NCBI GenBank assembly: GCA_905479105.1
Contig: CAJQLE010000003.1
Coordinates: 310,001-374,000, forward strand
Length of the DNA: 64,000 nucleotides
Reading direction: 5' to 3'
Source: an uncultured Flavobacteriales bacterium
GTDB lineage: Bacteria > Bacteroidota > Bacteroidia > Flavobacteriales_G > Salibacteraceae
Shown here: positions 35,899 to 45,621 of the stretch, piece by piece
Layout: every line of letters begins with the position of its first letter
How positions within the stretch are numbered: position 1 is the stretch's first letter
Program-made: the position numbers and the translations under genes
The notes under the pieces: generated by a model
The model's input: only the letters and a program-made list of their open reading frames with translations
Database searches by the model: none
Told to the model about the DNA's origin: nothing

Positions 35899-36795
35899 AT
35901 GAGACCGAATTATCTGAAAAATGGAGACAAAGTTGCGCTGATAGCAACAGCAAAAAAAATCGATCAAGGTCAGCTTGATGGAGCGATTGGTGAAATCGAA
36001 TCATGGGGCTTACAGGTGGTTTCAGGATCTTATCTTTATGCTATTGATCGGCAGTTTGCTGGAACCGATGAGCAAAGAGCATCCTATTTGCAATCGTCAA
36101 TTGATAATGATAAAATCAAGGCCGTTTTGTTTGCTCGAGGTGGTTATGGTACAGCACGTATTATTGACCTCATAGATTGGTCTCACTTTTCAAAGAATCC
36201 AAAATGGTTATGCGGATTTAGCGATTTGACTGTGTTGCACAGTCATATTAGCCGTCATTTGAACATTGAAACGCTGCATTCTACGATGCCTATTTTCTTT
36301 AAGGATGGTATCAAAAATGAAGGTAGTGAGTCGTTGAGAAAAGCGCTTTTTGGTGAGCATAAAAGCATTGAATGGAAAGGCAACGCGCTGAATAGAGAAG
36401 GTCAGGCAGAAGGTCAAATCATTGGTGGAAACCTTAGTGTTCTTTATTCTATAACAGGAACAACGAGTCAACCGATTTACGATGGTAAAATTCTCTTTCT
36501 AGAAGACTTAACAGAGAACCTTTATCATCTCGATCGGATGATGATGCAATTCAAGCGAGCCGGTCATCTTTCAAAATTGAAAGGATTAATAGTTGGTCAA
36601 TTCACTGAAATGGAGGATAACGCTATTCCATTTGGCAAATCAGCAGAAGAAATTATTCTGGATGCGGTAAATGATTTTAATTACCCGGTTGCCTTCAATG
36701 CCCCGATCGGCCATGTCGATCATAATGAAGCGGTGTTTTGCGGGAGAGAGGTCAGGTTGTCCTTGAATTCTGCTCAGTCAATAATTTCTTTTTAA
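35899..36795 (+). CDS. LD-carboxypeptidase (peptidase family S66)
   Basis: 298 residues, cytoplasmic. Family S66 motifs are ARGGYGTARIIDLIDW, CGFSDLTVLH (Ser nucleophile region GFSD), LFLEDLTENLYHLDRMM (Glu) and APIGHVDHNE (His), a complete Ser-Glu-His set. Relatives cleave the terminal D-Ala from murein tetrapeptides during cell-wall recycling. Its TAA stop overlaps the ATG of the next gene (TAATG), a coupling signal to the glycosyltransferase genes. Confidence 0.92.
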   Translation: MRPNYLKNGDKVALIATAKKIDQGQLDGAIGEIESWGLQVVSGSYLYAIDRQFAGTDEQRASYLQSSIDNDKIKAVLFARGGYGTARIIDLIDWSHFSKNPKWLCGFSDLTVLHSHISRHLNIETLHSTMPIFFKDGIKNEGSESLRKALFGEHKSIEWKGNALNREGQAEGQIIGGNLSVLYSITGTTSQPIYDGKILFLEDLTENLYHLDRMMMQFKRAGHLSKLKGLIVGQFTEMEDNAIPFGKSAEEIILDAVNDFNYPVAFNAPIGHVDHNEAVFCGREVRLSLNSAQSIISF

Positions 36796-38180
36796 TGGAA
36801 AAGCTGGAGAAACTCTTCGGAGGTATCCGTTTTTGGATTGCAGTCACGTTTTTACATCGATTGGCGAGCATATTGCAACCTCCGCTAGAAGTTGCTCACA
36901 ATTGGAGGCAAACTACGGTGACAATGGTTGCGAGGAATTTTTTGGAGATCGATCCGAATATATTTTATCCGAGGGTTGACATGGCAGGAGAACTTTCGGG
37001 TATTACCGGAATGGAATTCCCTTTGCTTAACTATCTCATCTATTTGGTGTCACTCATTTTTGGATACGAACACTGGTATGGCCGGTTGATTAATTTGATT
37101 GTTTCAAGCGTTGGCATCTGGTGCTTTTATGATTTGCTAAAACACTATTTCAATAAGAAAGTAGCTTTCTCATCAGCCATGGTCTTGTTGTTCTCTTTAT
37201 TCTATTATTACAGCAGAAAGATCATGCCTGACACATTTTCTGTGTCACTAATCTTTGCCGGAATTTGGGTTTGGAAGAATTTCGTTTTGACTTCGAATTT
37301 TTGGAAGTATTTCATTGGAAGCTTGTTTATTGTGCTGGGCGTTTTGAGTAAGCTTCCTTCGGTGATGATTCTGGCGTTTTTATGGCCATTGATGCTAGAA
37401 GCAAATTGGAATAAGCGAATTTTCATGAGTTGCGCAATTGGAGTCACAGGAGTTATTGCGGCACTGTGGTATTTTTATTGGGTTCCTTATTTGCAGCGGG
37501 AATATGGTTATGAACACTTTTTCATGGGTAATACGATAGCCTGGACGTTTCAATTCCTATTGAACAATTGGCAAGAGACGCTGCACATGTTCTATGTCAA
37601 AGCTGCTGGATTCTCTGGTTTTGTAGTCGCCTTTATCGGGTTATTCTTTTTGATCAGGTCAGCGCTCAGCGCAAAATTGATCGTTGGATTCAGCTTTATT
37701 CTGTTTGCTATTTTGATGCTGAAGAGTGGGGATAAATTTACCGATCATGAGTATTATATCATTCCGTTTATTCCCGTCATGGCGTTGCTTGCCGGGATTA
37801 GTTTATCTGCGCTGAAACCTAAACTGCTGTTGATGGCATTGCTGATTATTTCAGTGGAAGGAGTTGCTCGAAAATGGGAGGACCAGTTTATCAAATCAGG
37901 AAAGCAATTGACGCACTTAGATGAAATGCTTGATCCCTATATGACTAATTCTGATTTGATTGTAATCAATTCTGATGAATTACCCACTCCAATGTATTTT
38001 GCGCACCGAAAAGGATGGGTTCTGCCCAATCAAACACTTCAACAACCTCAAGAAATCGAACAATTGAAATCCAAAGGCTGCAAGTTTATATTGGTACTTA
38101 AGAAACGTTTTGGAAGTGACGTGACTTTGCCCTATGGTTTGAAGGCTGATACTGAATTATTCAAATTGTATGAACTCTGA
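36795..38180 (+). CDS. GT39/ArnT-like membrane glycosyltransferase
   Basis: 461-residue polytopic protein (about ten helices) starting at ATG 36795, immediately on the stop of the LD-carboxypeptidase gene. Early residues EVAHNWRQTTVTMVARNF with FYPRVDMAGE and GMEFPLLNYLIYL are the acidic luminal loop pattern of PMT/ArnT-like (GT-C fold) transferases that use polyprenyl-phosphate sugars. FSVSLIFAGIWVW and YYIIPFIPVMALLAG are later helices. Donor and acceptor are unknown. Its end overlaps the next glycosyltransferase by 11 bases. Confidence 0.8.
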   Translation: MEKLEKLFGGIRFWIAVTFLHRLASILQPPLEVAHNWRQTTVTMVARNFLEIDPNIFYPRVDMAGELSGITGMEFPLLNYLIYLVSLIFGYEHWYGRLINLIVSSVGIWCFYDLLKHYFNKKVAFSSAMVLLFSLFYYYSRKIMPDTFSVSLIFAGIWVWKNFVLTSNFWKYFIGSLFIVLGVLSKLPSVMILAFLWPLMLEANWNKRIFMSCAIGVTGVIAALWYFYWVPYLQREYGYEHFFMGNTIAWTFQFLLNNWQETLHMFYVKAAGFSGFVVAFIGLFFLIRSALSAKLIVGFSFILFAILMLKSGDKFTDHEYYIIPFIPVMALLAGISLSALKPKLLLMALLIISVEGVARKWEDQFIKSGKQLTHLDEMLDPYMTNSDLIVINSDELPTPMYFAHRKGWVLPNQTLQQPQEIEQLKSKGCKFILVLKKRFGSDVTLPYGLKADTELFKLYEL

Positions 38181-39570
38181 AAAATTGAATCGAGCCTTAT
38201 GGTCAGTGGTGATATTGATTTTCGGAATTTCAGCATTTCAAGGTCATGGTTACTTTCATGCAGATGAGCATTTTCAAATTATTGAGTATGCGAATTATTT
38301 TAATGGAAATATTGGAACTGATGCCTTGTCCTGGGAGTTTAAAGAGCAAATGAGGCCATCACTTCAGCCACTGTTGTTTGCGTTGTTAGATTTTAGTTTT
38401 AATGATTTTGGTGGCTTTAATGTAGCTAGAATTTCTCGATTCATTTCGGGCTCTTTTTTTCTTCTCGCTTTTTTTTTGGCTCTCAAGAAGTATAATCTAC
38501 ACAAATCTTTTGTTGGCCCTTTGTCTTTATTAATTTGGTTTATTCCTGGACTGGCAGTTCGCTTTTCTGCCGAGAATTCGGCTGGAATATGCTTTCTTTT
38601 TGGTGTTGTTTTTCTTCCGTACCCTCGGCATTCAAGCTTGGTTAATACGATTTTAGCAGGACTTTTTCTAGGATTGTCGGCAATGCTTAGAGTACAAATG
38701 CTGCCCGCTATAATTGGACTTTATGCCTTGACTTTTTCGTCAGCGAATAACCATATCAAGTTTATAACGGGATTCGCAATTTCTGCAGGAATATTGATTG
38801 CTAGTGATAGGATTTTTTATGGTCAATGGATGTTTTCTCCTTGGAACTATATCAACACCAACCTAATTGAAGCTGGAATTGCCGATGATAGGTACGGCAG
38901 TGCTCCTTTTTACTTTTACATTATAAAGCCATTCTTGAGTTCGCTTTTCATCCCGGCTATTATTTTTCTTTTTGCAATAGTTCTGTCTTTAAAGGACAAA
39001 TTCAATAATCCTATTGTGTGGGCTTTCCTATTATTTGTGTTAGCTCATAGTGTTATTGGACACAAAGAACTGAGGTTTTTATTTCCTATGCTTCCTGTTT
39101 TACTTATTCTTTTAGTGCAAGCTTGTCAAAAATCAGTTTGGCTGAAGCGATTCCATATTGCAGGATTGATGTTGCTGTTTCCGATAATGATCTATTGGTC
39201 CTATGTCCCAAGAAAATTTGCAGTTGGTTTCCTCTATGAATTAAGTCAAATGGATTCTAGTAAAAATATTTCTGTGGGTTTTTTAGATGAAAACCCTGTG
39301 AATCCTTTTGGATTACCTTACTCCTATTACGAGCTAGATCATGTCACTTTTTCTAAAATCATTCCTAACACTTCTGTTGAATCATATGATTTTATATGTG
39401 GAAACAGGAATAAGATAAAAGCTCAAACCCTTGATTTATATTCGGTTTTTATGCAGGAAAAACCAGAGTGGGTTTTGACGACCTTTAATTTCGGTGGTTG
39501 GACTGCTAGAACCCATATTTATTCATTTTATAAATTGGACGGCAATGGCATCACACAACGAACTCGGTGA
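38170..39570 (+). CDS. GT22-like (ALG9/PIG-B type) mannosyltransferase
   Basis: 466-residue GT-C fold membrane protein. The N-terminal loop GYFHADEHFQIIEYANY followed by LSWEFKEQMRPSLQPLLF, and the late motif GHKELRFLFPMLPVLLIL, are signature features of family GT22, known from eukaryotic ALG9/ALG12/PIG-B mannosyltransferases (DEHFQ, TWE-RS, HKE-RF). Bacterial members exist but are poorly characterised. It overlaps both the GT39-like gene (11 bases) and yraN (26 bases), so all are cotranscribed. Likely acts on a lipid-linked glycan. Confidence 0.8.
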   Translation: MNSEKLNRALWSVVILIFGISAFQGHGYFHADEHFQIIEYANYFNGNIGTDALSWEFKEQMRPSLQPLLFALLDFSFNDFGGFNVARISRFISGSFFLLAFFLALKKYNLHKSFVGPLSLLIWFIPGLAVRFSAENSAGICFLFGVVFLPYPRHSSLVNTILAGLFLGLSAMLRVQMLPAIIGLYALTFSSANNHIKFITGFAISAGILIASDRIFYGQWMFSPWNYINTNLIEAGIADDRYGSAPFYFYIIKPFLSSLFIPAIIFLFAIVLSLKDKFNNPIVWAFLLFVLAHSVIGHKELRFLFPMLPVLLILLVQACQKSVWLKRFHIAGLMLLFPIMIYWSYVPRKFAVGFLYELSQMDSSKNISVGFLDENPVNPFGLPYSYYELDHVTFSKIIPNTSVESYDFICGNRNKIKAQTLDLYSVFMQEKPEWVLTTFNFGGWTARTHIYSFYKLDGNGITQRTR

Positions 39571-39907
39571 AAAAGGCGAGGAGCTCGCTAATGCGCATCT
39601 TCTAAAAAATGGTTATACCATTTTAGATCGTAATTGGCGATTCGGTAAGGAAGAAATAGACATCATCGCACGATTAGATGATGAGCTTGTTATTATTGAA
39701 GTTAAAACGCGCAATTCTGATTTTTTTGGCGAACCCCATGAGTTTGTCAGTAAATCAAAGCAGGCACACTTAATTCGAGCAGCTCATGCTTATGTGGAGA
39801 AAAAGGATTTAGATCTGGAAGTTCGGTTCGATGTTATTGGAATAATTGCAAATAAATATGAAGAGCGATTGCTGCATTTGGTAGATGCTTTTCAGCCCAA
39901 ATGGTAG
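39545..39907 (+). CDS. yraN: YraN-family (UPF0102) endonuclease-like protein
   Basis: 120 residues from ATG 39545. The PD-(D/E)XK-like core is visible: LGEKGEELANAHL, then LDRNWRFGKEEIDIIARLDDELVIIEVKTR. The domain is typical of UPF0102, whose cellular role is still unclear (a Holliday-junction-resolvase-like fold). The start lies inside the end of the GT22 gene. Confidence 0.92.
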   Translation: MASHNELGEKGEELANAHLLKNGYTILDRNWRFGKEEIDIIARLDDELVIIEVKTRNSDFFGEPHEFVSKSKQAHLIRAAHAYVEKKDLDLEVRFDVIGIIANKYEERLLHLVDAFQPKW

Positions 39908-39911
39908 TGTA

Positions 39912-40847
39912 TTAAAAGTATAGTGGGTTAAAGACCATCCCTTTATTTAAGTTCCATTCCAATGCGGGAAATGGAATTTTCACAACTCCAAATATGGGCT
40001 TGATCCAAAGGAGCGCTTTTGGTAGCCTCATGTTTTCGGTCTCAATATCCAGCGATAATAAGAACTGTCTTTCTCGCGGTCTTGAAGAGCTTATAATGTT
40101 TGGGGAATCGCTAAACTGCCATGTGTTGCTTTCAGCTCCCAACAAGCCGTTGACGCTATAACCCAATGCCACGTTGATCCATTTCGGAAAGTTGTTGGGC
40201 TTTCCAACCAACGACCAAATGTTGGCACTCAGCCAAAAGGTTTCTCCATTATAGTCTTTCAGCCATTGCTCATGCAACCCGGTTCCGAATAGATTTTGAG
40301 CCCTCCTGCCTTCTGGGTCAGGCAAATTGGTTAACCCGCTCGGCCAAAAGGTGAATTTTAATTTGATGCGTTGTTCGTGCCAGCCGAGCTGCTGAGAAAT
40401 AAATAGACCAGACCCGATGGTGTTGAACAGAAGGTCGTAATTGCTAAAACCCCATCCTGAAGAAAATCCGTCCATCAATTCAACAGCAAGTTGAAAGCTG
40501 TAACTCAATCCACCTGCGAGCCAGATTGAATTCTTTTCTTTGATTCCTGCCCAACGATTTATCTTGTAAAGATTATTACCTGCTTGATAAGCAGTTGTGG
40601 CATGACCTAATTTATCCATTTGCATCCAACCCTCCCAATCGTTGAAAAAGTGAAATTGAGTAGATTGATAATCGGTATACCATGCAAATTGAAGCGCTGA
40701 CAACGTACCTATAAATGCAGTTCCTTCCGTGCCAAGAGCCAAGGATGCTCTTTTAACATTAAGGCTGTCTGCATTTTGATACCACTTCTGTGCATTAATA
40801 AACAGAACGGTGAACGAGAATAATATGATTAGGCTAAAGCTTTTCAC
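39912..40847 (-). CDS. DUF2279 family exported protein
   Basis: 311 residues with a signal peptide (FTVLFINAQ). The core motif MQMDKLGHATTAYQAGNNLY, plus ELMDGFSSGWGFSNYDLLFNTIGSG, identifies the DUF2279 (YfiM-like) family, probably membrane-associated in the envelope. The function is unknown. It overlaps the upstream methyltransferase gene by 14 bases. Confidence 0.8.
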   Translation of the reverse strand: MKSFSLIILFSFTVLFINAQKWYQNADSLNVKRASLALGTEGTAFIGTLSALQFAWYTDYQSTQFHFFNDWEGWMQMDKLGHATTAYQAGNNLYKINRWAGIKEKNSIWLAGGLSYSFQLAVELMDGFSSGWGFSNYDLLFNTIGSGLFISQQLGWHEQRIKLKFTFWPSGLTNLPDPEGRRAQNLFGTGLHEQWLKDYNGETFWLSANIWSLVGKPNNFPKWINVALGYSVNGLLGAESNTWQFSDSPNIISSSRPRERQFLLSLDIETENMRLPKALLWIKPIFGVVKIPFPALEWNLNKGMVFNPLYF

Positions 40848-41466
40848 TTACAATGGCATAATAGTCAAACAAAAAACCTGATTTTATTTTTACCGAACGT
40901 AGAATTTTTAGGCCTCTTTCTGTCAAATGACGTTCATATTCCTTCAATGTGAATTGATGTGGATAAAGAATGTCTAGAGGTAAAAATCTGAAGAGTAGCT
41001 TAGGTAGCATATAGTTGTGGCTGTCGATGCTCAATATCAATGTTCCTCCTGGTTTTATGGCTGAAATCAAGTTGTCATAAGATCGATCTATATCCTTTAC
41101 ATGATTGATCACATTGAGGCAGTAAACCAGATCAAACGTTTCATTGAAATTGATTTCTTCCAAAGTTTGTTGATGAAAGTCTGCCCAAGGGTAATTCGAT
41201 TTATTGAAGTGATCTAAATGTTTTTCGTAACCGTCTATGAGAGGGTCGGTAGCCGTAACCTGATTTCCTTCCAGATGGATAAATATTCCAGCTGGTCCGC
41301 AACCGGCATCTAAAATTGCCTTTGCTTTTGGAGGCTCAAGCTGGAGTTCTGCAATAAAACCCTTCCAATAGCTCCTCTTCCAGTCTAAATAATCCTGTGG
41401 ATTTTTATCCGCTAGGTAGCTTTTCCACCATCGTTGTTCAAACCACTGAGCAATTTTCCATCGCAT
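40834..41466 (-). CDS. SAM-dependent class I methyltransferase
   Basis: 210 residues. The AdoMet-binding motif I is AILDAGCGPAGIFIHLEG, followed by VTATDPLIDGYEKHL. Motif IV/V area is FDLVYCLNVINHVKDIDRSYDN, then PGGTLILSID. It resembles UbiE/COQ5-type and biotin-pathway methyltransferases but the substrate is not evident. It is the first gene of the pair with the DUF2279 gene. Confidence 0.85.
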   Translation of the reverse strand: MRWKIAQWFEQRWWKSYLADKNPQDYLDWKRSYWKGFIAELQLEPPKAKAILDAGCGPAGIFIHLEGNQVTATDPLIDGYEKHLDHFNKSNYPWADFHQQTLEEINFNETFDLVYCLNVINHVKDIDRSYDNLISAIKPGGTLILSIDSHNYMLPKLLFRFLPLDILYPHQFTLKEYERHLTERGLKILRSVKIKSGFLFDYYAIVSEKL

Positions 41467-41470
41467 TTGC

Positions 41471-41478
41471 CAAATGTA
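41471..41478 (-). promoter_or_regulatory. -7 box (TACATTTG) four bases before the methyltransferase start
   Basis: Perfect minus-strand TAnnTTTG match ending at 41471, start codon at 41466. Suggests a leaderless or near-leaderless transcript. Confidence 0.45.
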
Positions 41479-41507
41479 CGTTGTCCTATGATGCGCATTT
41501 ATTAGCG

Positions 41508-41515
41508 TACATTTG
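41508..41515 (+). promoter_or_regulatory. -7 box (TACATTTG) for the pseudouridine synthase gene
   Basis: Plus-strand TAnnTTTG match 18 bases upstream of ATG 41534, divergent from the identical box at 41471-41478. Confidence 0.5.
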
Positions 41516-41533
41516 TGCCTTCAAATTGTTGTT

Positions 41534-42769
41534 ATGGCTAAGAAAACTACTTGGGAGAAGCGTGCTAAAAAAGTGCAGAAAGAAGAATTTATTGTGCTAG
41601 GTGGAACCACTTCAAAGAAGAAAGAAGGGGTGAAGCGAAGCACAAAGCCTCCTACCGATAAGAATACTGATAATTCAGAGAAATCTGATCGAGGCCCTCG
41701 CACGAGAGCTACAGGTGATCGTAAAGAAGGTGATTCAAGAGGAACAAGAGGCGGTGCCAAGTCTTTTTCGTCTGATAGAAGTGATAGAAGCAGATCTCAT
41801 GATGGTCCTAAGCCAAGAACAAGAGGTGGTAAAATAGGAGAAGATAAATTCAGAAAAACATCCGATTCGAAGCCAAAATTTGATCCTACACAATTCATTA
41901 CGAGAGATGGTGATGAAGGAGAAAATGATAGATTCAAAAACAGAGGAAATGCTGATAAGCAATTTCGTCAAAACGATAGAAAAAGTTCGTACGGTAAGTT
42001 TACCAAAGACAAGCCTTTTTCTGGCTTCGAAAAAAAGAAGCCAACGGCTCAAGATGAAGGACTAACCCGATTGAATAAATACATCGCCATGGCTGGAATT
42101 TGTTCCAGACGAGAAGCAGATACATTTATTGAAAATGGTTTGGTTTCAATAAACGGTAAGGTCGTTACAGAGCTTGGAACAAAAGTGAAGCAAGGCGATG
42201 TTGTAGAGTATGCTGGTGAGAAAATCAAGACTGAAACTCAACGATACTTGCTACTGAATAAGCCAAAAGATTGCATCACCACTGTGAATGATGAGAAAGG
42301 AAGAAGCACTGTGATTGGATTGGTCAAAAATGCTTGTAGCGAGCGTGTTTTTCCAGTGGGAAGATTGGATAGAAATACAACAGGACTTATCCTTCTTACA
42401 AATGACGGTGCATTAGCAGATAAGTTGGCCCATCCTAGCAACGAAATCAGAAAAGTATATCACGTTATTACTAACAAGAATGTGAGTATTGCTGATTTAA
42501 AGAAATTAGAGACTGGAGTGCAGTTGGATGATGGAATTGCGAAGGCTGATGCAGCATTGTTTGCCGGTGACGGTTCTGTGCGCAACGAAATCGGATTAGA
42601 AATCCATTCGGGCAGAAATCGTGTTGTACGTAGAATGTTTGAAGCAATGGGATATGAAGTTACTCGCCTTGATCGTGCTGCTTTTGCAGGATTGAGTAAG
42701 AAAGGTCTTCCCAGAGGCAGATGGAGGTTCTTGACTGACAAAGAAGTGAGCTACCTAAGAATGCTTTAA
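41534..42769 (+). CDS. 23S rRNA pseudouridine synthase, RluB/RsuA type, with long basic N-terminal extension
   Basis: 411 residues from ATG 41534. About the first 170 are low-complexity and rich in Lys, Arg, Asp, Gly and Ser (many DRS, RG repeats), probably disordered and RNA-contacting. Then an S4 RNA-binding domain (LNKYIAMAGICSRREADTFI), and the RsuA/RluB catalytic domain with PVGRLDRNTTGLILLTNDG (catalytic Asp in RLDRNT) and IHSGRNRVVRRMFEAMGYEV. It isomerises a uridine in large-subunit rRNA. Such extensions are common in Bacteroidota homologues. Confidence 0.92.
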   Translation: MAKKTTWEKRAKKVQKEEFIVLGGTTSKKKEGVKRSTKPPTDKNTDNSEKSDRGPRTRATGDRKEGDSRGTRGGAKSFSSDRSDRSRSHDGPKPRTRGGKIGEDKFRKTSDSKPKFDPTQFITRDGDEGENDRFKNRGNADKQFRQNDRKSSYGKFTKDKPFSGFEKKKPTAQDEGLTRLNKYIAMAGICSRREADTFIENGLVSINGKVVTELGTKVKQGDVVEYAGEKIKTETQRYLLLNKPKDCITTVNDEKGRSTVIGLVKNACSERVFPVGRLDRNTTGLILLTNDGALADKLAHPSNEIRKVYHVITNKNVSIADLKKLETGVQLDDGIAKADAALFAGDGSVRNEIGLEIHSGRNRVVRRMFEAMGYEVTRLDRAAFAGLSKKGLPRGRWRFLTDKEVSYLRML

Positions 42770-42878
42770 CTCATCAGTAACTAAAGTCTTCGCGTTCATA
42801 AATCTTCTTAAACGTAATTTTTATCAGGAGTTTAGCCTGTAGTTTCGAATATTCGGTTCATTGAGTCGTTTATTCACT

Positions 42879-45569
42879 ATGCGTAAATTTTTAGCTTGGT
42901 TTTTCGGGATCTGTATTTCCATAGTCGTTTTTGCGATTGGAGCATACTACCTTGCTAAAAAGTACGAAGAGCCAGTGCGTAATTATATTCTCAAAGAAGT
43001 TAATAAGCGCCTTCAATCTCCAGTTCACGTTTCGGATATTAATTTTTCTCTTTTAGAGCGATTTCCTTCTGCTTCTCTTGTGATGGATAGCGTTTGGGCC
43101 GAAGAGAACTTGGTTAAAATTGGTAAAGCAGACACTTTATTTTTCTTTCGTAAGGTCTACCTCAATCTGAACTTATTTGACATCCTAGATGGGCAATACA
43201 AAATCAATGAAATTGAAACGCGTGATGGCTTCATGCGCCTCAAGATTGATCAAGAAGGATATGATAATTTTCACATCTGGGTAGAAAACAAGGATACAAC
43301 CGGATTTCTTTTGGAGCTAGATCGCGTGCATATTCAGAATACAGAGTTTAGCTATCACAATTTATTACGTGATCAACGCTATGATATTTTAGCGGATGAG
43401 CTCTATTTCAATGGCAGATTCTCAGATGAAAGCTATACCATGGCTGTTTATGGTCAAGGCGAAGTCCATGATATCAGTATTAGAGGAACTACCTATCTCG
43501 AAAACCGACACGTGGATGTAGATACAGATCTTGATATTACCGCCTCTTCTGAACGATATGCCTTCCGCAAAGGCAACTTAATAATTGACAAAACACTCGA
43601 TTTTAAAGTTTCAGGTGCTTTTGAGGGAGATGGGATTGACCTGAGAATATTGGGCTCTGAACTTGATATCATTAAGACCCTTTCTCTTATTCCAATCGAA
43701 ACGCGATCCGCATTTGATGACTACACAAGTTCAGGAGAGCTGAGCTTTGATTGCACGCTGAAAGGTGCATTTGGCAAAACGGATAATCCAAATTTCGAAG
43801 CTACTTTTTCCGTTTCGGATGGTTCGATTTATAAGAATGCTAGTAGTTGGAAATTGACTGATTTGACGGGGGATGGATCCATAACTAATGGAGCGAGAAA
43901 GGCTTTTTCTTCGGCCGAGATAATACTTAATGATCTAAAAGGAGAATTGAATGGTGATCCATTCTCTTCGAAATTTAGTGTGTCAAATTTCAATCAACCT
44001 AACATTGATGGCTCTGTAAGATTTGAATCAAACCTTGAAGCCTTAAGTGGTTTCTTCAATGTTGAATGGATGGCTAATTCAACGGGAAAGTTTGTTCTTG
44101 ATGCCAGTATTTCAACGACACTTGCGAATCCGTCAAATCCAGAAGCAAGAGATTTCCTTAATTCGAGAGCGAGCGGAAGCATTCAACTTTATAATGCCGA
44201 CATTAAATTACCACAAGATGAGCGCTCATATAGAATTGATACGGCTTCTTTTTCTATCCTGAACAATTCTCTAGAAATTATAAAATATCGAGGTAAAATC
44301 AATACCTGTGAGATAGACCTTGAAGGAAAAGCAGATGGCTTTTTAAACTACTTTTTCAGTGAGACGGGAGATCTGGATGTTAAAGGAGTCGTGAAAACGG
44401 GTGAAATAAACTTGGACGATCTTTTCCCTACTACTTCTTCCAGTCAAAGTGGCGTAGTGGTGGCTTTTCCATCACGCGCAAATTGGGATTTAACGATTAT
44501 TTCCAAAGCATTTCGACAAGGTAAATTCGAAGCTAAAGAAATCAGTGGTAGGCTGCTCATGAATTCATTTAAGGTGGAAGCGTCTGCGTTACAATTCATG
44601 AGTCAAAGTGGAACCATGCAAGGTGATATTGGCGTATATCGTTTTAGCGAAAATCAATTTGGGATTCAAACGAATTTTAGAACCTTTGATGTTGATGTGA
44701 AGCAACTGTTTGAAACCTTTAATAATTTCGAACAGAGCTTTATCACTTCTGATGTATTGGAAGGTCGGTTAAATGCAGACATTAGCTTTCAGGCTTTATG
44801 TGATTCTATGCTTAATATTCAAACACCAAGTATCACTTCTTCCATTGATCTTAAAATCAGCGAAGGAGCTTTGGTCGGATTTAAGCCATTGATAAGTGTT
44901 GCTGATGAAATCAAGAAGAAGCCTATGCTTAGGTTGTTCATTTCAACCGATGAACTGCGTAAACGTCTTGAAATAGTTCGTTTTGCAACACTTGAGAATG
45001 AAATCACGATTCTAAACGGGGTAGTAAGTATTCCTAGAATGGAAATAAAGTCTTCTGCTCTGAATATAAATGTGAGCGGAACACACGGTTTTGATAATAA
45101 AATAGACTATCAGCTTGATTTCGCCTTCAGTGAATTGCTTGAATTGAAAGATCGCAAAGAGCCTTACAATGAATTTGTGCAAAGAGACGATGAAGGTAAA
45201 ACTCGAATTTATCTATCCATGATTGGCACTGCACAAGACTTTGAAGTGGAGGTGAAAAGAACTGACATTTCCAAGAGTGTGAAAACTGAGGTTCAGGAGG
45301 AAGGTAGAACCGTTAGAAGCTTGCTCAAAGAAGAGTTCGGAGTTTTCAAGAACGACACAACTTTAAAGTCGACCAAAGAACACAAGCCTGAACTTCAAAT
45401 AGAGTTTGATCCTGAAGGCGTAAAAGAGAAGTCAACAGAAAAGAAGGAAGTCAAGGATCCCGATAAAAAGAAACCAGAAGAAACCAACCTCCTCAATAAA
45501 TTAATGAAGAAAACCGAATCTGATAAAAAGAAATTGAAGGATGGTGAATTCGAAGATGATGACTTCTAG
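42879..45569 (+). CDS. AsmA-like envelope protein
   Basis: 896 residues from ATG 42879 (a TTG at 42861 is the alternative). One N-terminal transmembrane helix (FFGICISIVVFAIGAYYLA) is followed by an AsmA-type start (YEEPVRNYILKEVNKRL, VHVSDINFSLLERFPSASL) and a long beta-rich periplasmic body. Near the end GALVGFKPLI and ELRKRLEIVRFATLENEITILNG are typical of the AsmA C-terminal domain. A charged Lys/Glu/Asp-rich tail ends it. AsmA-like proteins are implicated in lipid transfer between the membranes; the precise role here is inferred. Confidence 0.85.
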   Translation: MRKFLAWFFGICISIVVFAIGAYYLAKKYEEPVRNYILKEVNKRLQSPVHVSDINFSLLERFPSASLVMDSVWAEENLVKIGKADTLFFFRKVYLNLNLFDILDGQYKINEIETRDGFMRLKIDQEGYDNFHIWVENKDTTGFLLELDRVHIQNTEFSYHNLLRDQRYDILADELYFNGRFSDESYTMAVYGQGEVHDISIRGTTYLENRHVDVDTDLDITASSERYAFRKGNLIIDKTLDFKVSGAFEGDGIDLRILGSELDIIKTLSLIPIETRSAFDDYTSSGELSFDCTLKGAFGKTDNPNFEATFSVSDGSIYKNASSWKLTDLTGDGSITNGARKAFSSAEIILNDLKGELNGDPFSSKFSVSNFNQPNIDGSVRFESNLEALSGFFNVEWMANSTGKFVLDASISTTLANPSNPEARDFLNSRASGSIQLYNADIKLPQDERSYRIDTASFSILNNSLEIIKYRGKINTCEIDLEGKADGFLNYFFSETGDLDVKGVVKTGEINLDDLFPTTSSSQSGVVVAFPSRANWDLTIISKAFRQGKFEAKEISGRLLMNSFKVEASALQFMSQSGTMQGDIGVYRFSENQFGIQTNFRTFDVDVKQLFETFNNFEQSFITSDVLEGRLNADISFQALCDSMLNIQTPSITSSIDLKISEGALVGFKPLISVADEIKKKPMLRLFISTDELRKRLEIVRFATLENEITILNGVVSIPRMEIKSSALNINVSGTHGFDNKIDYQLDFAFSELLELKDRKEPYNEFVQRDDEGKTRIYLSMIGTAQDFEVEVKRTDISKSVKTEVQEEGRTVRSLLKEEFGVFKNDTTLKSTKEHKPELQIEFDPEGVKEKSTEKKEVKDPDKKKPEETNLLNKLMKKTESDKKKLKDGEFEDDDF

Positions 45570-45621
45570 ATCTTCTCAATTTCTATTCGTGTTTGAAATA
45601 GTCTTTTATTCGTAAAGTTGA

